This document shows positions 9,785 through 17,947 of a DNA stretch of 57,518 bases, in pieces. The position numbers and the translations under genes are program-made. The stretch is from a virus. The notes under the pieces were generated by a model. The model saw nothing but the letters and a program-made list of their open reading frames with translations. It was not told where the DNA came from and ran no database searches. The stretch's first letter is position 1; every line of letters starts with the position of its first letter. The stretch spans positions 1-57,518 of the IMG/VR virus record IMGVR_UViG_3300009502_002970; one strand, given 5' to 3'.

Positions 9785-10246
9785 TCAGAGTTTTACCCGG
9801 GCTCCGCCCTTGATTGAATTGTCTGCCAAATTTTCAACAGCATCCCTGATCACCAGGGTGCCCTTATGCGCCCACTCGCGCGCCATGATCTCCTTGAGGG
9901 TGGCCACCTCAGCATAGAATGTTTTGCTGTACCATTTCTTCGGTCGGCGACGGTTGCCCAGCATCTTGCCTTCCAGTTTCCGGGAGGTCCTGTTTTCATT
10001 CACACCCCCGATCGGCGTCCCCTTCCCTACCCCCATATCCACGAACTTGCCGTAATACTTAAATGCGAAGTTTATCTTCATTACTGATCCATCCGGAGCA
10101 GTGGTGACATTCTTCTGAAACGAAGAATAGAGCGGACCTCCGGACCTTCCGATTTTGTATTTATGCAGTTTTTCCCGCCATATTGAAACGGTGAAAAACG
10201 CCCACTTTTCGGCAATCTCCTGCGGTGAAAGTTTCGGTTTGCTCAT
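9785..10246 (-). CDS. HK97 gp10-like head-tail or tail-completion protein, module A (153 aa)
   Basis: Small basic protein with KWAFFTVSIWREKLHKYKI near the N-terminus, a YxGKFVDMGVGKG block near residue 70 and a positively charged C-terminal half. The FVDMGVG block and the spacing resemble HK97 gp10-like tail-completion proteins, a resemblance I judge by eye. It is encoded 2 nt before the tape measure gene, where such proteins often lie. The module B copy is at 52466-52894. Confidence 0.6.
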   Translation of the reverse strand: MSKPKLSPQEIAEKWAFFTVSIWREKLHKYKIGRSGGPLYSSFQKNVTTAPDGSVMKINFAFKYYGKFVDMGVGKGTPIGGVNENRTSRKLEGKMLGNRRRPKKWYSKTFYAEVATLKEIMAREWAHKGTLVIRDAVENLADNSIKGGARVKL

Positions 10247-10261
10247 GGGATTATTTAATTA

Positions 10262-10771
10262 TTACGACGGTAATGGTGTAATAACCGGCTTCCATTTATT
10301 CAAATCGCAACTAAGATCAATTGGTGAAACCAGTGCATAGGTGAACATAAATCCGAAGCAATTATCGAAAATCCCATCAACCATTTGATAAGCAACCGAA
10401 TTGACGTTGAATCCTTGTATTGCCTTAATGGCGGCTGGTTCACATTTGTACAAATCATAATTCATACGGGAAATCACGTCAATACCAAGCTTTTTTGTAT
10501 TCTGCAGGATAACCATTTCCCCGATAAAGTCATCAACATGATCGAGATGGTCAATGATGAGAAAACCTCCATGAATATTATCCATAACGTTGTCCAGGTT
10601 GTTTGCTGCCAAAGAACCTTCCAGGGTATTCATGATCAGCGCCGGGAACTTCATGCAACTGCGCATGGCGTTCAGCGGTTCATTGATATCCATCACGTAG
10701 AAATCGTTGATATTCATGTGAAGGTTCGCCAGGTTGCGGAAATATTGGAGATAAGCGCTAACGTCAGTCAT
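10262..10771 (-). CDS. Conserved tail-module protein, module A (169 aa)
   Basis: Soluble protein of mixed alpha/beta character with an MDINEPL motif near residue 28 and LDHVDDF-type acidic stretch near 76-82. A homologue of nearly the same length is at 52937-53452 in module B (shared NSVxYQMxDGIxDxCFGF near residues 125-140). Its start overlaps the end of the 270-aa gene by 8 nt, which implies coupled translation. By position it may be a tail terminator or tail-assembly factor. I do not recognise the family. Confidence 0.7.
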   Translation of the reverse strand: MTDVSAYLQYFRNLANLHMNINDFYVMDINEPLNAMRSCMKFPALIMNTLEGSLAANNLDNVMDNIHGGFLIIDHLDHVDDFIGEMVILQNTKKLGIDVISRMNYDLYKCEPAAIKAIQGFNVNSVAYQMVDGIFDNCFGFMFTYALVSPIDLSCDLNKWKPVITPLPS

Positions 10772-11576
10772 TTTCCGGGAATTTTCGTTTCAGTTCATAA
10801 TAATCGATCGACTTTTTCTCCAATCCAAAGAATACGTTGTACAGATTGGAGTTCATAATGCAGTTCAGGCTTGCATCATCGGTTTTTCCATCGGCCAGGG
10901 AGATCACCAGCGACGTCCACCCGCTCAGATCGCTTTTATCGGATCCTCCCGACTGCCTGTAAACATTCGGGAACTTTTCCATCAGGGATGCCTGTATCCC
11001 GGACAGGAACAGGAATACGGAATACTTGGTTGCATGATCTACCCTGCTCATCCGACCGGCGCGTGCCGGCAGGCTCTTGTCTATAAACCGCTGCCTGGGA
11101 TCATTGGATTCTGTAAACCGCTTGCTTATCAACCAGAACCACTTTCGGGGCCGGTAAAGTATTGCGGCCAGTTCGTCCAATGCTCTGGCATCCGGAGCCG
11201 ATGCATACTGCTCATAACGAACCTGGGCTTTTATGAACTCCCCGAAGGTACATTCCGACATGTTATCCGTCGGACCGGTATACCGGGTCCACGGGAACCG
11301 GGGCATTCGGATCGATTTGACAAGGCAACGCGTAAGCGTCACGTCGTTTTGCAGGAATGAAAAGGATTCTGAGAGGAAAATAACATCATCCGGAGCAATC
11401 TTTTTGAACTGCTTTAATCCCAGGGAAAGGAACTTCCGCAGGATGTTAACCTGGAAAGATGCAAGTGTGCCATACTTGCCGAAAATCGAACACACGTAGA
11501 TCAGCTGATCCCGGGTGAGCTCATTCCATCTAGATGGCAAAAACCTCTTCTTATTATCGATCAAAACCTCGACCAT
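10764..11576 (-). CDS. Possible tail assembly chaperone-like protein, module A (270 aa)
   Basis: Mostly helical. It carries WNELTRDQLIYVC near residue 18, TFGEFIKAQVRYEQY near 110 and LDELAAILYRPRKWF near 134. The GEF...L..LxAxLYRP pattern recalls Bacteroidota phage proteins thought to act as tail assembly chaperones, but I cannot confirm this. It is encoded two genes upstream of the gp10-like protein and the tape measure. The ends overlap both neighbours (8 nt and 16 nt). The module B homologue is 53445-54257, also 270 aa. No slippery frameshift site was found to support a fused product. Confidence 0.65.
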   Translation of the reverse strand: MVEVLIDNKKRFLPSRWNELTRDQLIYVCSIFGKYGTLASFQVNILRKFLSLGLKQFKKIAPDDVIFLSESFSFLQNDVTLTRCLVKSIRMPRFPWTRYTGPTDNMSECTFGEFIKAQVRYEQYASAPDARALDELAAILYRPRKWFWLISKRFTESNDPRQRFIDKSLPARAGRMSRVDHATKYSVFLFLSGIQASLMEKFPNVYRQSGGSDKSDLSGWTSLVISLADGKTDDASLNCIMNSNLYNVFFGLEKKSIDYYELKRKFPEND

Positions 11577-11851
11577 AATTGATCAATCAGTATAAAAACA
11601 ACATATAATGCCATTGCCACCTGTGACAGAGTCGGCTTTTTCGTCTTTGGTTTACACGCGATATCCTCCTGCATCGAGCTTTCAGGGTGAAATAATTTGT
11701 GTTCAGTTTTCATGATCATCAGTTCTTGTGTCAGATTTTCAATCCGGGCGATCATTTCTTTAAAATCGGCACGCTGGTTGCGCTGCTGGTAGAGATATGC
11801 TCCATTCAAAAGAGCGATTATCCCAAGGAGTACGGTGTTGTCATTGAGCAT
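11561..11851 (-). CDS. Small membrane protein in portal operon, module A (96 aa)
   Basis: The N-terminal hydrophobic segment (residues about 5-20, NTVLLGIIALLNGAYL) is followed by a charged coiled-coil-like stretch and a second hydrophobic segment near the C-terminus (about 77-92). The module B copy (54254-54532) keeps the first segment and the QRADFK motif. A two-TM protein inside a head/tail operon is uncommon; it could be a holin-like or membrane-anchoring protein. It overlaps the next gene by 16 nt. Confidence 0.65.
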   Translation of the reverse strand: MLNDNTVLLGIIALLNGAYLYQQRNQRADFKEMIARIENLTQELMIMKTEHKLFHPESSMQEDIACKPKTKKPTLSQVAMALYVVFILIDQLWSRF

Positions 11852-11865
11852 GTGGATGAGGTTAA

Positions 11866-12924
11866 TTATGCAACAAAAATTGATTTATCACTCGTGTTAA
11901 TGAATTCAGCCCTGGTGACAGCAGTTGCTGGCCCAACGTAGCGGGATGATCCGAAGTATGCAGCATACTTCGTAGCTGAAGCGTTGTTGTCAAGGAACTC
12001 CTGCAGCGCCTTCATATCGGCGTCCCCATCCCTCTGATATGCTGCCTGCATTTCTCCCAGCCGGTTCTGCTGAAGCAGTGTCTTATTCTGAACATTTTTG
12101 AAGGTGTTGTCGGCCAGGTTGAATATCCCCCAGTCAAGCATGTCGATATTGATTTCCACCAGCGCCCTGGCCATGGTCAGATGTACCACGGCCGGCAGGA
12201 TGTAATCCATCAATTCCTTATTCTCATCTGTTAAGGTAGCCGAACTGGCAATTTGCGTATACAGCAGTTCATATAACTCCCTTGATAATGTGGGCATCAG
12301 GTAGCGCTGCTCAATGTTACGCATAAGCGGCATCATGGCCAGGAATACGCGCCTGGAGGCATGGATATCCGCATATACCTGGAATTGCTTTGCGTCTTTG
12401 ACCAGTAATTTTGAATCGTAAAAATCACCAGCCCGTTCATTGAACGTATCGAAGTTATTTTGAATCAATGCCAGGCACAGATCCATCTGCTCATGTGCCC
12501 GGGCAATGTAACGTTCCTTGACATTCATTACCTGGTACTGCGGCGCCGGCCGGTGCGTATCGCTCTGGATCACCGTCACACCCGTTCCTGATAGATTCAC
12601 CGACAATTCATCCACACTCAGGTACAAGGCGTACAATGATTCTGCCTTAATCACCAGGTGAATCAGTTTCCACCAGTTTAGTTCATCTAAAATCTCACGA
12701 GTAACTAGCGGCGTTTCGTCCTTCGATGGGATCTCTTCAGTTAATGTTGGATCGTCGTCCGTATTTAACCTATAAAAAAGGCTATTCATCATTGGTGTCG
12801 GGAACATCGGCATAATAAAGATGTTATGCGCATCGTCCACGAAAGGCTGCAGTAATTCAAACTTGAGCGTGACCGGCACCGGAGCTGCAGTGGCTATATG
12901 GTCAATGGATGTGACTAAGTTCAT
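11866..12924 (-). CDS. Conserved connector-region protein, module A (352 aa)
   Basis: Helical soluble protein immediately after the portal gene (4-nt overlap, so coupled). It shares long blocks with the 351-aa module B protein: YQxMNxKExxxxRAHxxxDL near residue 165, HLTMARALxEINIDMLDWGI near 255, and a C-terminal KALQEFLD block. It resembles a protein group widely found beside Bacteroidota phage portal genes (I believe DUF6712, not verified). A head-tail connector or ejection role is plausible from position. Confidence 0.7.
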   Translation of the reverse strand: MNLVTSIDHIATAAPVPVTLKFELLQPFVDDAHNIFIMPMFPTPMMNSLFYRLNTDDDPTLTEEIPSKDETPLVTREILDELNWWKLIHLVIKAESLYALYLSVDELSVNLSGTGVTVIQSDTHRPAPQYQVMNVKERYIARAHEQMDLCLALIQNNFDTFNERAGDFYDSKLLVKDAKQFQVYADIHASRRVFLAMMPLMRNIEQRYLMPTLSRELYELLYTQIASSATLTDENKELMDYILPAVVHLTMARALVEINIDMLDWGIFNLADNTFKNVQNKTLLQQNRLGEMQAAYQRDGDADMKALQEFLDNNASATKYAAYFGSSRYVGPATAVTRAEFINTSDKSIFVA

Positions 12925-14249
12925 GGCTGTGTTTTATCAACTTTTTGATTGATTTTTGAGGGATGCTGATCCTGTGTCTGCGAGGTATCAACGCAGATAT
13001 AATCAAATTGGATGGTGGGATCCCAGTGATTGAAATCTCGGATGAAATACAGTGGCGAAAGTGATACGGCCCGGTCTGTTCCCATATCCGCGTTAAGCAT
13101 CCAGTATGCCTCACGTTTGTCAGATCCTGACCCGGCTCCCATTTTCCCTCCCGGGAGACCGGCACCTATCAGGCAGGGATCAACACCGATAGCAAACAGG
13201 ATCTCCGAGTTCGCCGCCTGTGAATCGGGAAGGTATGCCGAGTTCTCCAGCTTGTTTTCAATCACATTGATCTTCCACCCTGTTAAATAATCCTGTTTGG
13301 CTTTGCTATAGAACGCGTAAGTGACCAGGGCTTTTCCAGAATTCTCCACGTTAGCCAGGAAGTCATTCATATCCTGCAATACTTCCGCCCGTTTTGCCTC
13401 CCGCTGTTCCTTGGTATAGTCCGCAGGGGGGAAACGGGTGGTAAAATAATCATCCGGGATCTCAATGTGATACTTGATGGTCATCTGGTTCTTCATGATG
13501 GCTTCCTTAAGCATCGGAACCTTATTGGCGATGCTCAGCCACTTGTTCGCACGAACGGAGTGCCACACGGGAAGCGCGTAGTAACTTTTGTTGAAAGAAC
13601 GGTAAGAGAGCTGCATGGCAAACTGTCCATCCGGATACTTCGTGCCATCATACCTGGAGGAATCGAACATCGGCAGGTCCTTCATGTATGTACCATCATC
13701 CTGGGGCATCATTTCCCACCGGGCCGAATAGTACATGAAATCTATCTTGTCATTCTCATCCATCTTAGCCACGCGGCAATAGGCAGGATCCTTAACATAT
13801 ATCCTGTTTACCTGCGTTTTTCCCTTATTTAGGATAAATTCCACCCATCCGTTGGCAAAAATCTCCAGGCCCAGGATCAGATCCGGCCACTGCAGGTTGA
13901 TTTTGTTAACGCGAAAGAACTCCGTAACCACAGGATCAGTTACGATTTCCCTGGTAACCTCGCCTGCGGCGTCCTTTTTTTCACGGTAAGCGACGATTCC
14001 CCGCCCAAAATGAACCCTCTTGCGCTTGTCAAGTGCCCGCATGGCCACCGAATTCGATTCCAAATCAGTCAGCAGATCCTGCGGAAACAAATTGTTTGAT
14101 CCCCAGTTTGACCATAAATTGGGAGAAACATCATACGGCGGGGTGATAATTGGACCTGCATAGTCTGCAGAAGATCCTTTCATCTGCGCGATAGCCTTTG
14201 CCCCGGGCAATATGGCATAATCTCCCTGTACAATTACTCTGTTTTCCAT
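12921..14249 (-). CDS. Portal-like protein, module A (442 aa)
   Basis: The second gene of the portal operon. It has an N-terminal leader, a SNNLFPQDLLTDLE block near residue 50, RALDKRKRVHFGRGI near 71, and a conserved C-terminal half: QAANSEILFAIGVDP near 340 and DMGTDRAVSLSPLYFIRDFN near 391. These features match portal proteins of Bacteroidota phages. Portals form the dodecameric ring at one capsid vertex through which DNA is packaged and ejected. The start overlaps the stop of the 113-aa gene by one base (TGATG). The module B paralogue (55596-56930) is close to identical in the conserved blocks. Confidence 0.75.
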   Translation of the reverse strand: MENRVIVQGDYAILPGAKAIAQMKGSSADYAGPIITPPYDVSPNLWSNWGSNNLFPQDLLTDLESNSVAMRALDKRKRVHFGRGIVAYREKKDAAGEVTREIVTDPVVTEFFRVNKINLQWPDLILGLEIFANGWVEFILNKGKTQVNRIYVKDPAYCRVAKMDENDKIDFMYYSARWEMMPQDDGTYMKDLPMFDSSRYDGTKYPDGQFAMQLSYRSFNKSYYALPVWHSVRANKWLSIANKVPMLKEAIMKNQMTIKYHIEIPDDYFTTRFPPADYTKEQREAKRAEVLQDMNDFLANVENSGKALVTYAFYSKAKQDYLTGWKINVIENKLENSAYLPDSQAANSEILFAIGVDPCLIGAGLPGGKMGAGSGSDKREAYWMLNADMGTDRAVSLSPLYFIRDFNHWDPTIQFDYICVDTSQTQDQHPSKINQKVDKTQP

Positions 14250-14590
14250 CAGAACACGACTTTTTGGTGATTAAATTCAATGATCAGGCGGATATGGATG
14301 GTCCTGATCTGTTTGTTAGGCAACAGGATGTTCCTTGTAGCATTCGCCCAGTGATGAGGATCACGTTTCTCTTTCACGGTCGTTTTCTTTTCCCTGGTAT
14401 CAAACACTACCTCATCATTGCGGGATCCCACGCATTTACGTGCACTGGGCACCTCTATGATTTCACCGCCTGTTTTACGCTGGCGGTCAGCCGTGACGAA
14501 CTTTAACTGAAAACTCATGGGCACGCCATTCTCATCGAGTTCGTCCATCATGTCGAGCGCTGTGCTGAGCTGTATGATCTTTCCTGCCAT
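14249..14590 (-). CDS. First protein of portal operon, module A (113 aa)
   Basis: Small basic protein with a TALDMMDELDENGVPMSFQLKF-like opening, an RKTGGEIIEV block near residue 37 and DPHHWANATRNILLPN near 77; the C-terminus ends IEFNHQKVVF. It is very similar to the 114-aa protein of module B. Its ATG lies 4 nt after a phage -7 box, so the mRNA is likely leaderless. It is translationally coupled to the portal gene. No family recognised; a portal accessory or head-completion role is a guess from position. Confidence 0.75.
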   Translation of the reverse strand: MAGKIIQLSTALDMMDELDENGVPMSFQLKFVTADRQRKTGGEIIEVPSARKCVGSRNDEVVFDTREKKTTVKEKRDPHHWANATRNILLPNKQIRTIHIRLIIEFNHQKVVF

Positions 14591-14628
14591 GGTGCAATTA
14601 TAATCCGGACCATGCTCTTGTTAAAGGA
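14591..14628 (-). promoter_or_regulatory. Phage late-type promoter for the portal operon, module A
   Basis: On the minus strand TCCTTTA (14628-14622), exactly 19 bp, TATAATTG (14602-14595), 4 nt, then the ATG at 14590. The architecture is identical in the module B promoter at 57275-57312, although the 19-bp spacer sequences differ. This indicates selection on the two boxes and the distance. Confidence 0.82.
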
Positions 14629-14638
14629 CAATTGTAAT

Positions 14639-14728
14639 CTACACCCGATCTTGCCCATCTTGCCCGGGATATTGCCCATCTTGCCCAAAATCTTCCATTT
14701 CTTCCATGAAATCTTCCATTTCTTCCAT
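14639..14728 (-). CDS. Possible small acidic repeat peptide (29 aa)
   Basis: A 90-nt frame on the minus strand encodes two near-perfect copies of MEEMEDF followed by Gly/Gln/Asp repeats (GQDGQ). It is made of short tandem DNA repeats and lies between the 145-aa gene terminator and the portal-operon promoter. The same interval of module B lacks it. It may be a genuine small peptide or just repeat expansion that happens to be open. No promoter of its own was identified. Confidence 0.3.
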   Translation of the reverse strand: MEEMEDFMEEMEDFGQDGQYPGQDGQDRV

Positions 14729-14737
14729 TTACGACAT

Positions 14738-14767
14738 AAAAAAAAGGTTCGCCCACCAGGGCGAACC
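14738..14767 (-). terminator. Intrinsic terminator after the 145-aa gene, module A
   Basis: Minus-strand hairpin with a 9-bp perfect stem (GGTTCGCCC / GGGCGAACC, arms 14759-14767 and 14746-14754) and a 4-nt loop, followed by eight T residues (14745-14738). It separates the 145-aa gene from the portal operon. Confidence 0.9.
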
Positions 14768-14790
14768 TCTAAGGAACGAAGGATCGAAGA

Positions 14791-15228
14791 TCAGAAGTTT
14801 ATTTCATTCTCTACTTCCAGTATGCTGGCGTCGAAGGCGGTCTTGAGGAACTCAATGACTTTCTTCACACCTGCAGTGAAGCTGGTGGTGAAAACATTGC
14901 CATCAGAGTCATTCAGTCGCATGGAACAGTTGAAATCGTTCGATGAAACCCTGAATCGTTCCAGTTCTGACCTGGTTTGTACCAGTTTTGCCCGTTTTTC
15001 GATCAATAATTCAAGATTTTCGATCAGTTCGATCTTTTCCTGCATGGTCATAACTTTCTTTGGAAGTTCGACCGAGGCAGCCTGATCAGCCTCCATCGCT
15101 TCCATCTGCTGGATGAATGAAGTTTCAATTTCAGTGGCCTGGATAATTTCAGCGACTTCAACTGCATGCGAATTTGTGCGTGACTTTGTCATGAGTGTCG
15201 CCCCTGCCCTGGGGACTTTTGTAGGCAT
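14791..15228 (-). CDS. Phage protein of unknown function (145 aa)
   Basis: Helical, acidic protein with a coiled-coil-like middle (EKIELIENLELLIEKRAKL, residues about 64-82). The C-terminal part reads MRLNDSDGNVFTTSF, then a VIEFLKTAFDASI block. The partial gene at the right edge of the window (57390-57518) encodes the same C-terminus, so this gene belongs to the duplicated module. The start is uncertain: 15228 or the ATG at 15192 (MTKSRTNSH). It lies between structured RNA-like element 3 (upstream) and its own terminator. Confidence 0.7.
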   Translation of the reverse strand: MPTKVPRAGATLMTKSRTNSHAVEVAEIIQATEIETSFIQQMEAMEADQAASVELPKKVMTMQEKIELIENLELLIEKRAKLVQTRSELERFRVSSNDFNCSMRLNDSDGNVFTTSFTAGVKKVIEFLKTAFDASILEVENEINF

Positions 15229-15269
15229 CTGGCACAGCCTGGTTAAAATTTATGCCAGAGAAACAATCG

Positions 15270-15400
15270 GAATGAAAATTCTGGAACAAACGTTCAGGTC
15301 ATGATCATGCAGTGATCTGAATGAACCCGAAGGGCGACGGATCCATCAGGAGGGCGCGTTTAGTGACACGATATTTTCGTGAGATTACCTTTGCATCAAA
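15270..15400. ncRNA. Structured RNA-like element, copy 3
   Basis: The core at about 15292-15342 reads (plus strand) GTTCAGGTCA, then a GATCA/TGATC hairpin, then TGAATGAACCCGAAGGGC. It matches the cores at 21.8 and 23.1 kb. The outer stem pairs GTTCA with TGAAC, where the other copies have GTGT/ACAC and GTGCA/TGCAC: compensatory changes. A CCC-NNN-GGG mini hairpin follows, as in the others. A TTACCTTTGCA stretch at about 15386-15396 corresponds to GGTACCTTGGAAA of the other copies. This copy is the most diverged. The strand is unknown; on the minus strand it would be the 5' leader of the 145-aa gene. Confidence 0.5.
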
Positions 15401-15503
15401 TTTTGAGTAATTGTGCGTTGGCTTTTGCTTGCTTTTCATAAAAGCTGCCCGTAAACCGGTTTTCTTTTTGGATGTCTTTTTCTTTGCCGGATTGGTCCCA
15501 AAG

Positions 15504-15540
15504 AAAAAGTCCCGACTCCGAACATCCGGAACCGAGACTT
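15504..15540 (-). terminator. Terminator after exported 206-aa gene
   Basis: A minus-strand imperfect hairpin (AAGTCTCGG... / ...CGGGACTT, about 15507-15540) is followed by a T-run (15508-15504). It lies 20 nt after the stop of the 206-aa gene. Confidence 0.7.
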
Positions 15541-15559
15541 AACCTGGAAATAAATTAAG

Positions 15560-16180
15560 CTATAGCTTAATAACCATCCCTGCAGGTGTTAACTGCACTC
15601 TCTTATGCTGAAGAACTATACCGCTTTTCCTTATGTCATTGCCGCCAGAAATAAGATTAACGATCGATATTATTCCAAATAACCCGGCAGCGCCGCCAAC
15701 AGCATAAATTGAATTCCTCTGCGCATCTACATCTTTTATTAACTGTGGGATTAATGCCGTTGAAGTTGTAAGAAGTACTGAAATGCAGCCATAAATACCG
15801 GCATTCCTCAAGTCTTCCCCTCCCATCCTCATTAATTCACCGGATATTTCATCATCAGTCATGCCAGATTTAAATCCTGTTATTATTTTGCCATAATCAT
15901 TTTTATACTGCCACTCTTGATTCTTATTAAGGTTGGTTTTTGGTAAACTTTGGCCATTTGTACCATCACCTCTGCCGGCCATTTTCATAAACTTTATCGA
16001 ATCATTATTTACAGTCCTTATTGTCGAGTCGGGCGGAACGGTATAAATAATATTTATTCTATCCCGATTAATGATATTTACATTCATTATTTTGCCGGAA
16101 TTCATAATAATTGTATCCTGTGACTGTACGGAAACTGTCATTAACAAGATGATTGAGATAAAAAGAAAAGTAGTTTTCAT
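15560..16180 (-). CDS. Exported protein of unknown function (206 aa)
   Basis: The ATG at 16180 gives the signal peptide MKTTFLFISIILLMTVSVQSQ with Gln at the predicted mature N-terminus. The upstream ATG at 16198 adds six residues and is less likely. The mature N-terminal region (DTIIMNSGKIMNVNIINRD) resembles short beta-rich domains common at the start of exported Bacteroidota proteins. A hydrophobic Ala/Gly/Ile-rich segment follows at about residues 155-180. It stands alone between two terminators, which suggests a morphogenesis-independent cargo gene that could alter the lysogen's surface. No recognised family. Confidence 0.7.
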   Translation of the reverse strand: MKTTFLFISIILLMTVSVQSQDTIIMNSGKIMNVNIINRDRINIIYTVPPDSTIRTVNNDSIKFMKMAGRGDGTNGQSLPKTNLNKNQEWQYKNDYGKIITGFKSGMTDDEISGELMRMGGEDLRNAGIYGCISVLLTTSTALIPQLIKDVDAQRNSIYAVGGAAGLFGIISIVNLISGGNDIRKSGIVLQHKRVQLTPAGMVIKL

Positions 16181-16221
16181 GGCTTTATTTTTGTGCAATT
16201 TATAATAATTTTCTCAATTGT

Positions 16222-16255
16222 GAAAAATAGCGCCCGGATAGTATGCCCCGGGCGC
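16222..16255 (-). terminator. Terminator after CxxC protein gene
   Basis: Minus-strand hairpin with an 8-bp GC-rich stem (GCGCCCGG / CCGGGCGC, 16255-16248 and 16237-16230), followed by TATTTTT. It lies 10 nt after the stop of the gene at 16265-16600. Confidence 0.85.
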
Positions 16256-16264
16256 ATTAAATGA

Positions 16265-16600
16265 TCACGCCTCAATGGATAACGGCGGATCAGATGGCAA
16301 CTTTACCTCTTCCCTGGATAAAGCGTTTAACAAGCTTTCGTACACCGGTTCCAGGTCTTCAATCAGTTCGCTGATCTCCTTGTACAGGAAACACAGATCA
16401 GCGCGGTATTCGGGTGTCCACTGTTCCGACTCGTCAGAACTCATGGCCACCACAAACAACTGTCGCAGGTACCGGTTAGCAAATTTGGATTTCGTGATTA
16501 AAAAGAAACTGTCCAGGATATCGAGTATCGATTGTTCTACCGGACTGCCACAAAGGGCGCATGTGGTTGCATTCTCGTCATTTGATCTTTGCATAATCAT
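16265..16600 (-). CDS. Small CxxC protein, paralogue of the 92-aa early protein (111 aa)
   Basis: Starting at the ATG at 16600, the protein has an N-terminal TTCALCGSPVEQSILDILD, a CxxC knuckle, then helices. The pattern WTPEYRADLxFLYKEISELIEDL matches WTQEHRAHMAFVYQELSELLETL in the gene at 34597-34875. The two are paralogues in different operons of the same phage. The longer frame from 16672 adds 24 residues with no counterpart, so I reject it. A zinc-binding or redox role is possible from CxxC but only two Cys are seen. Confidence 0.65.
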   Translation of the reverse strand: MIMQRSNDENATTCALCGSPVEQSILDILDSFFLITKSKFANRYLRQLFVVAMSSDESEQWTPEYRADLCFLYKEISELIEDLEPVYESLLNALSREEVKLPSDPPLSIEA

Positions 16601-16696
16601 GAATTTAATTGTTAAAAAATCAGGGAAGGTCGCTGCAGACATAACAAACTTTTGGTTAATTGGTACACTCACAGTGAAATTTATTTTTGGTACCTA

Positions 16697-17242
16697 TCAA
16701 ATATTTGCAATTTTCGATAACCTTTCAGCTCTTAAAGTATCCAAAAATACTCGCCATATTTCATCCCAGAACAGCAAAAACAGCGGAGAAATTCCATAAC
16801 AGATAGGGGGATCATAATTAAACGTTTGCATGAGTGCCGGGCAATATCTTTCCAGGTTATTAAAAAAATCATGTTCCTGTATACGGAAAGGATATTCAAG
16901 CTCTGTCCAGATCACCCTGGCTGTATTGACATGAGTGCTTCCTGATCTTACACTGCATACAACTTCACGTTTGATGGTCTGGATCGTGCGTTCCATATCC
17001 AGCGTGTGGGCGCATCCAAATTTTCTGGCAACATAGTGCTTGTCCAATCCTTCAAGAAACTGTTTAAATGGTTCGCCACAGGCTCCCCAGTAGTAGGACC
17101 AGTTGCCATAATCCGAGGCTATTGATAACCTACCACTTTTCCCATGCGTATCCACGTTGATGTCGGCCCATGGAGTTGCAGAAGAATGCCTTATCTTGTA
17201 GCATTCGATATTATTTTTTGTGATAATAAAGTCTTTTTTCAT
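16697..17242 (-). CDS. Conserved phage protein (181 aa)
   Basis: Soluble protein with an aromatic-rich block SDYGNWSYYWGACGEPFKQFL near residues 43-63. This resembles a widespread family of small phage accessory proteins of unknown function. The C-terminal part is helical. It begins just after a hairpin that separates it from the KilA-N gene, and it reads toward the CxxC gene with a gap of about 96 nt. No catalytic motif is identified. Confidence 0.65.
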   Translation of the reverse strand: MKKDFIITKNNIECYKIRHSSATPWADINVDTHGKSGRLSIASDYGNWSYYWGACGEPFKQFLEGLDKHYVARKFGCAHTLDMERTIQTIKREVVCSVRSGSTHVNTARVIWTELEYPFRIQEHDFFNNLERYCPALMQTFNYDPPICYGISPLFLLFWDEIWRVFLDTLRAERLSKIANI

Positions 17243-17263
17243 TGTTGCGTTTTATTAATTTAT

Positions 17264-17300
17264 CTGACCAACCCTCATGCTGAGCCTGAGGGTTGGTCAG
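17264..17300. terminator. Hairpin between KilA-N and 181-aa gene
   Basis: A perfect 14-bp inverted repeat (CTGACCAACCCTCA, 17264-17277, pairing with 17287-17300) with a 9-nt loop. On the minus strand it directly follows the KilA-N stop. There is no strong T-run, so it may act as a terminator, a processing site or an mRNA stabiliser. Confidence 0.6.
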
Positions 17301-17310
17301 AAATTTCAAA

Positions 17311-17856
17311 TTATCCCCCGAATTCTTCCTGGTTCCTGAACAGATCAAGCTGGTTTCGGTTGTTTTTGCCCCGGCTGTATGCTGCCTGGCGCTCCTCCAG
17401 TTCAAGACGTTCGATTTCGAAGTACCGTTCATCCTTCAGCAGTTCGGCCCTCAGCTCTTCGATACGGTTCTTTCTGGCGGCACTCTGGCGAAGGCTTTCT
17501 TCAGTTTTGCGCAGCCGGCCGAATAACAGATCGTCGATAGTCGAATAAACCCAAAGTTCGAATGCCGGGCTTAACCATGCGGCAAATTTCAGAGCAAGAA
17601 TACGGTGCATCCAGGTGCCGGATTTCTGTGAAGAAATAATTAAATCATCCTCGGATTTTATGTTTAAATAACGCTGATTAGCGTTATTTAAACATTCTGC
17701 GATGAACAATTTCGACTCTTCAATGCGGGTAAAATTTTCCACACGTTTGTCAAAAATCTTCGCCATCTGTGTGGCATTGATCATTAAATTATGATTTCCC
17801 TGTTCAAAATCGACTTCCAATCCGTTGAACTCAAATTTCACGATGTTTTTTTTCAT
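17311..17856 (-). CDS. KilA-N domain protein (181 aa)
   Basis: I choose the ATG at 17856 because the longer frame from 17973 would run through the ParB terminator. The N-terminal 110 residues show a KilA-N-type DNA-binding domain (LMINATQMAKIFDKRVENF near residue 24; WMHRILALKFAAWLSPAFELWV near 81), as in phage regulators and antirepressors. The C-terminal third is charged and coiled-coil-like, rich in Arg and Glu. A CTAACCC leader is found 22-28 nt upstream. It sits between ParB and the 181-aa gene, each separated by hairpins, so it is probably its own unit. A regulatory or antirepressor role is likely. Confidence 0.82.
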   Translation of the reverse strand: MKKNIVKFEFNGLEVDFEQGNHNLMINATQMAKIFDKRVENFTRIEESKLFIAECLNNANQRYLNIKSEDDLIISSQKSGTWMHRILALKFAAWLSPAFELWVYSTIDDLLFGRLRKTEESLRQSAARKNRIEELRAELLKDERYFEIERLELEERQAAYSRGKNNRNQLDLFRNQEEFGG

Positions 17857-17898
17857 TGTTTTACTGTTTTTGTGTTGGGTTAGTATAATTGATTGATT

Positions 17899-17936
17899 AA
17901 AAAAGGTTGAATAAGGGGATATCCCCCTATTCAACC
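17899..17936 (-). terminator. Intrinsic terminator after parB
   Basis: A minus-strand hairpin (GGTTGAATAGGGGG... pairing across a 3-nt loop, 17936-17905) is followed by six T (17904-17899). It begins 11 nt after the ParB stop. Confidence 0.88.
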
Positions 17937-17947
17937 TGACTTCCTTC

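Noticed and set aside
10764-11576. Programmed frameshift tail assembly chaperone
   Set aside because: No slippery sequence or extended overlapping frame was seen at the end of the 270-aa genes.
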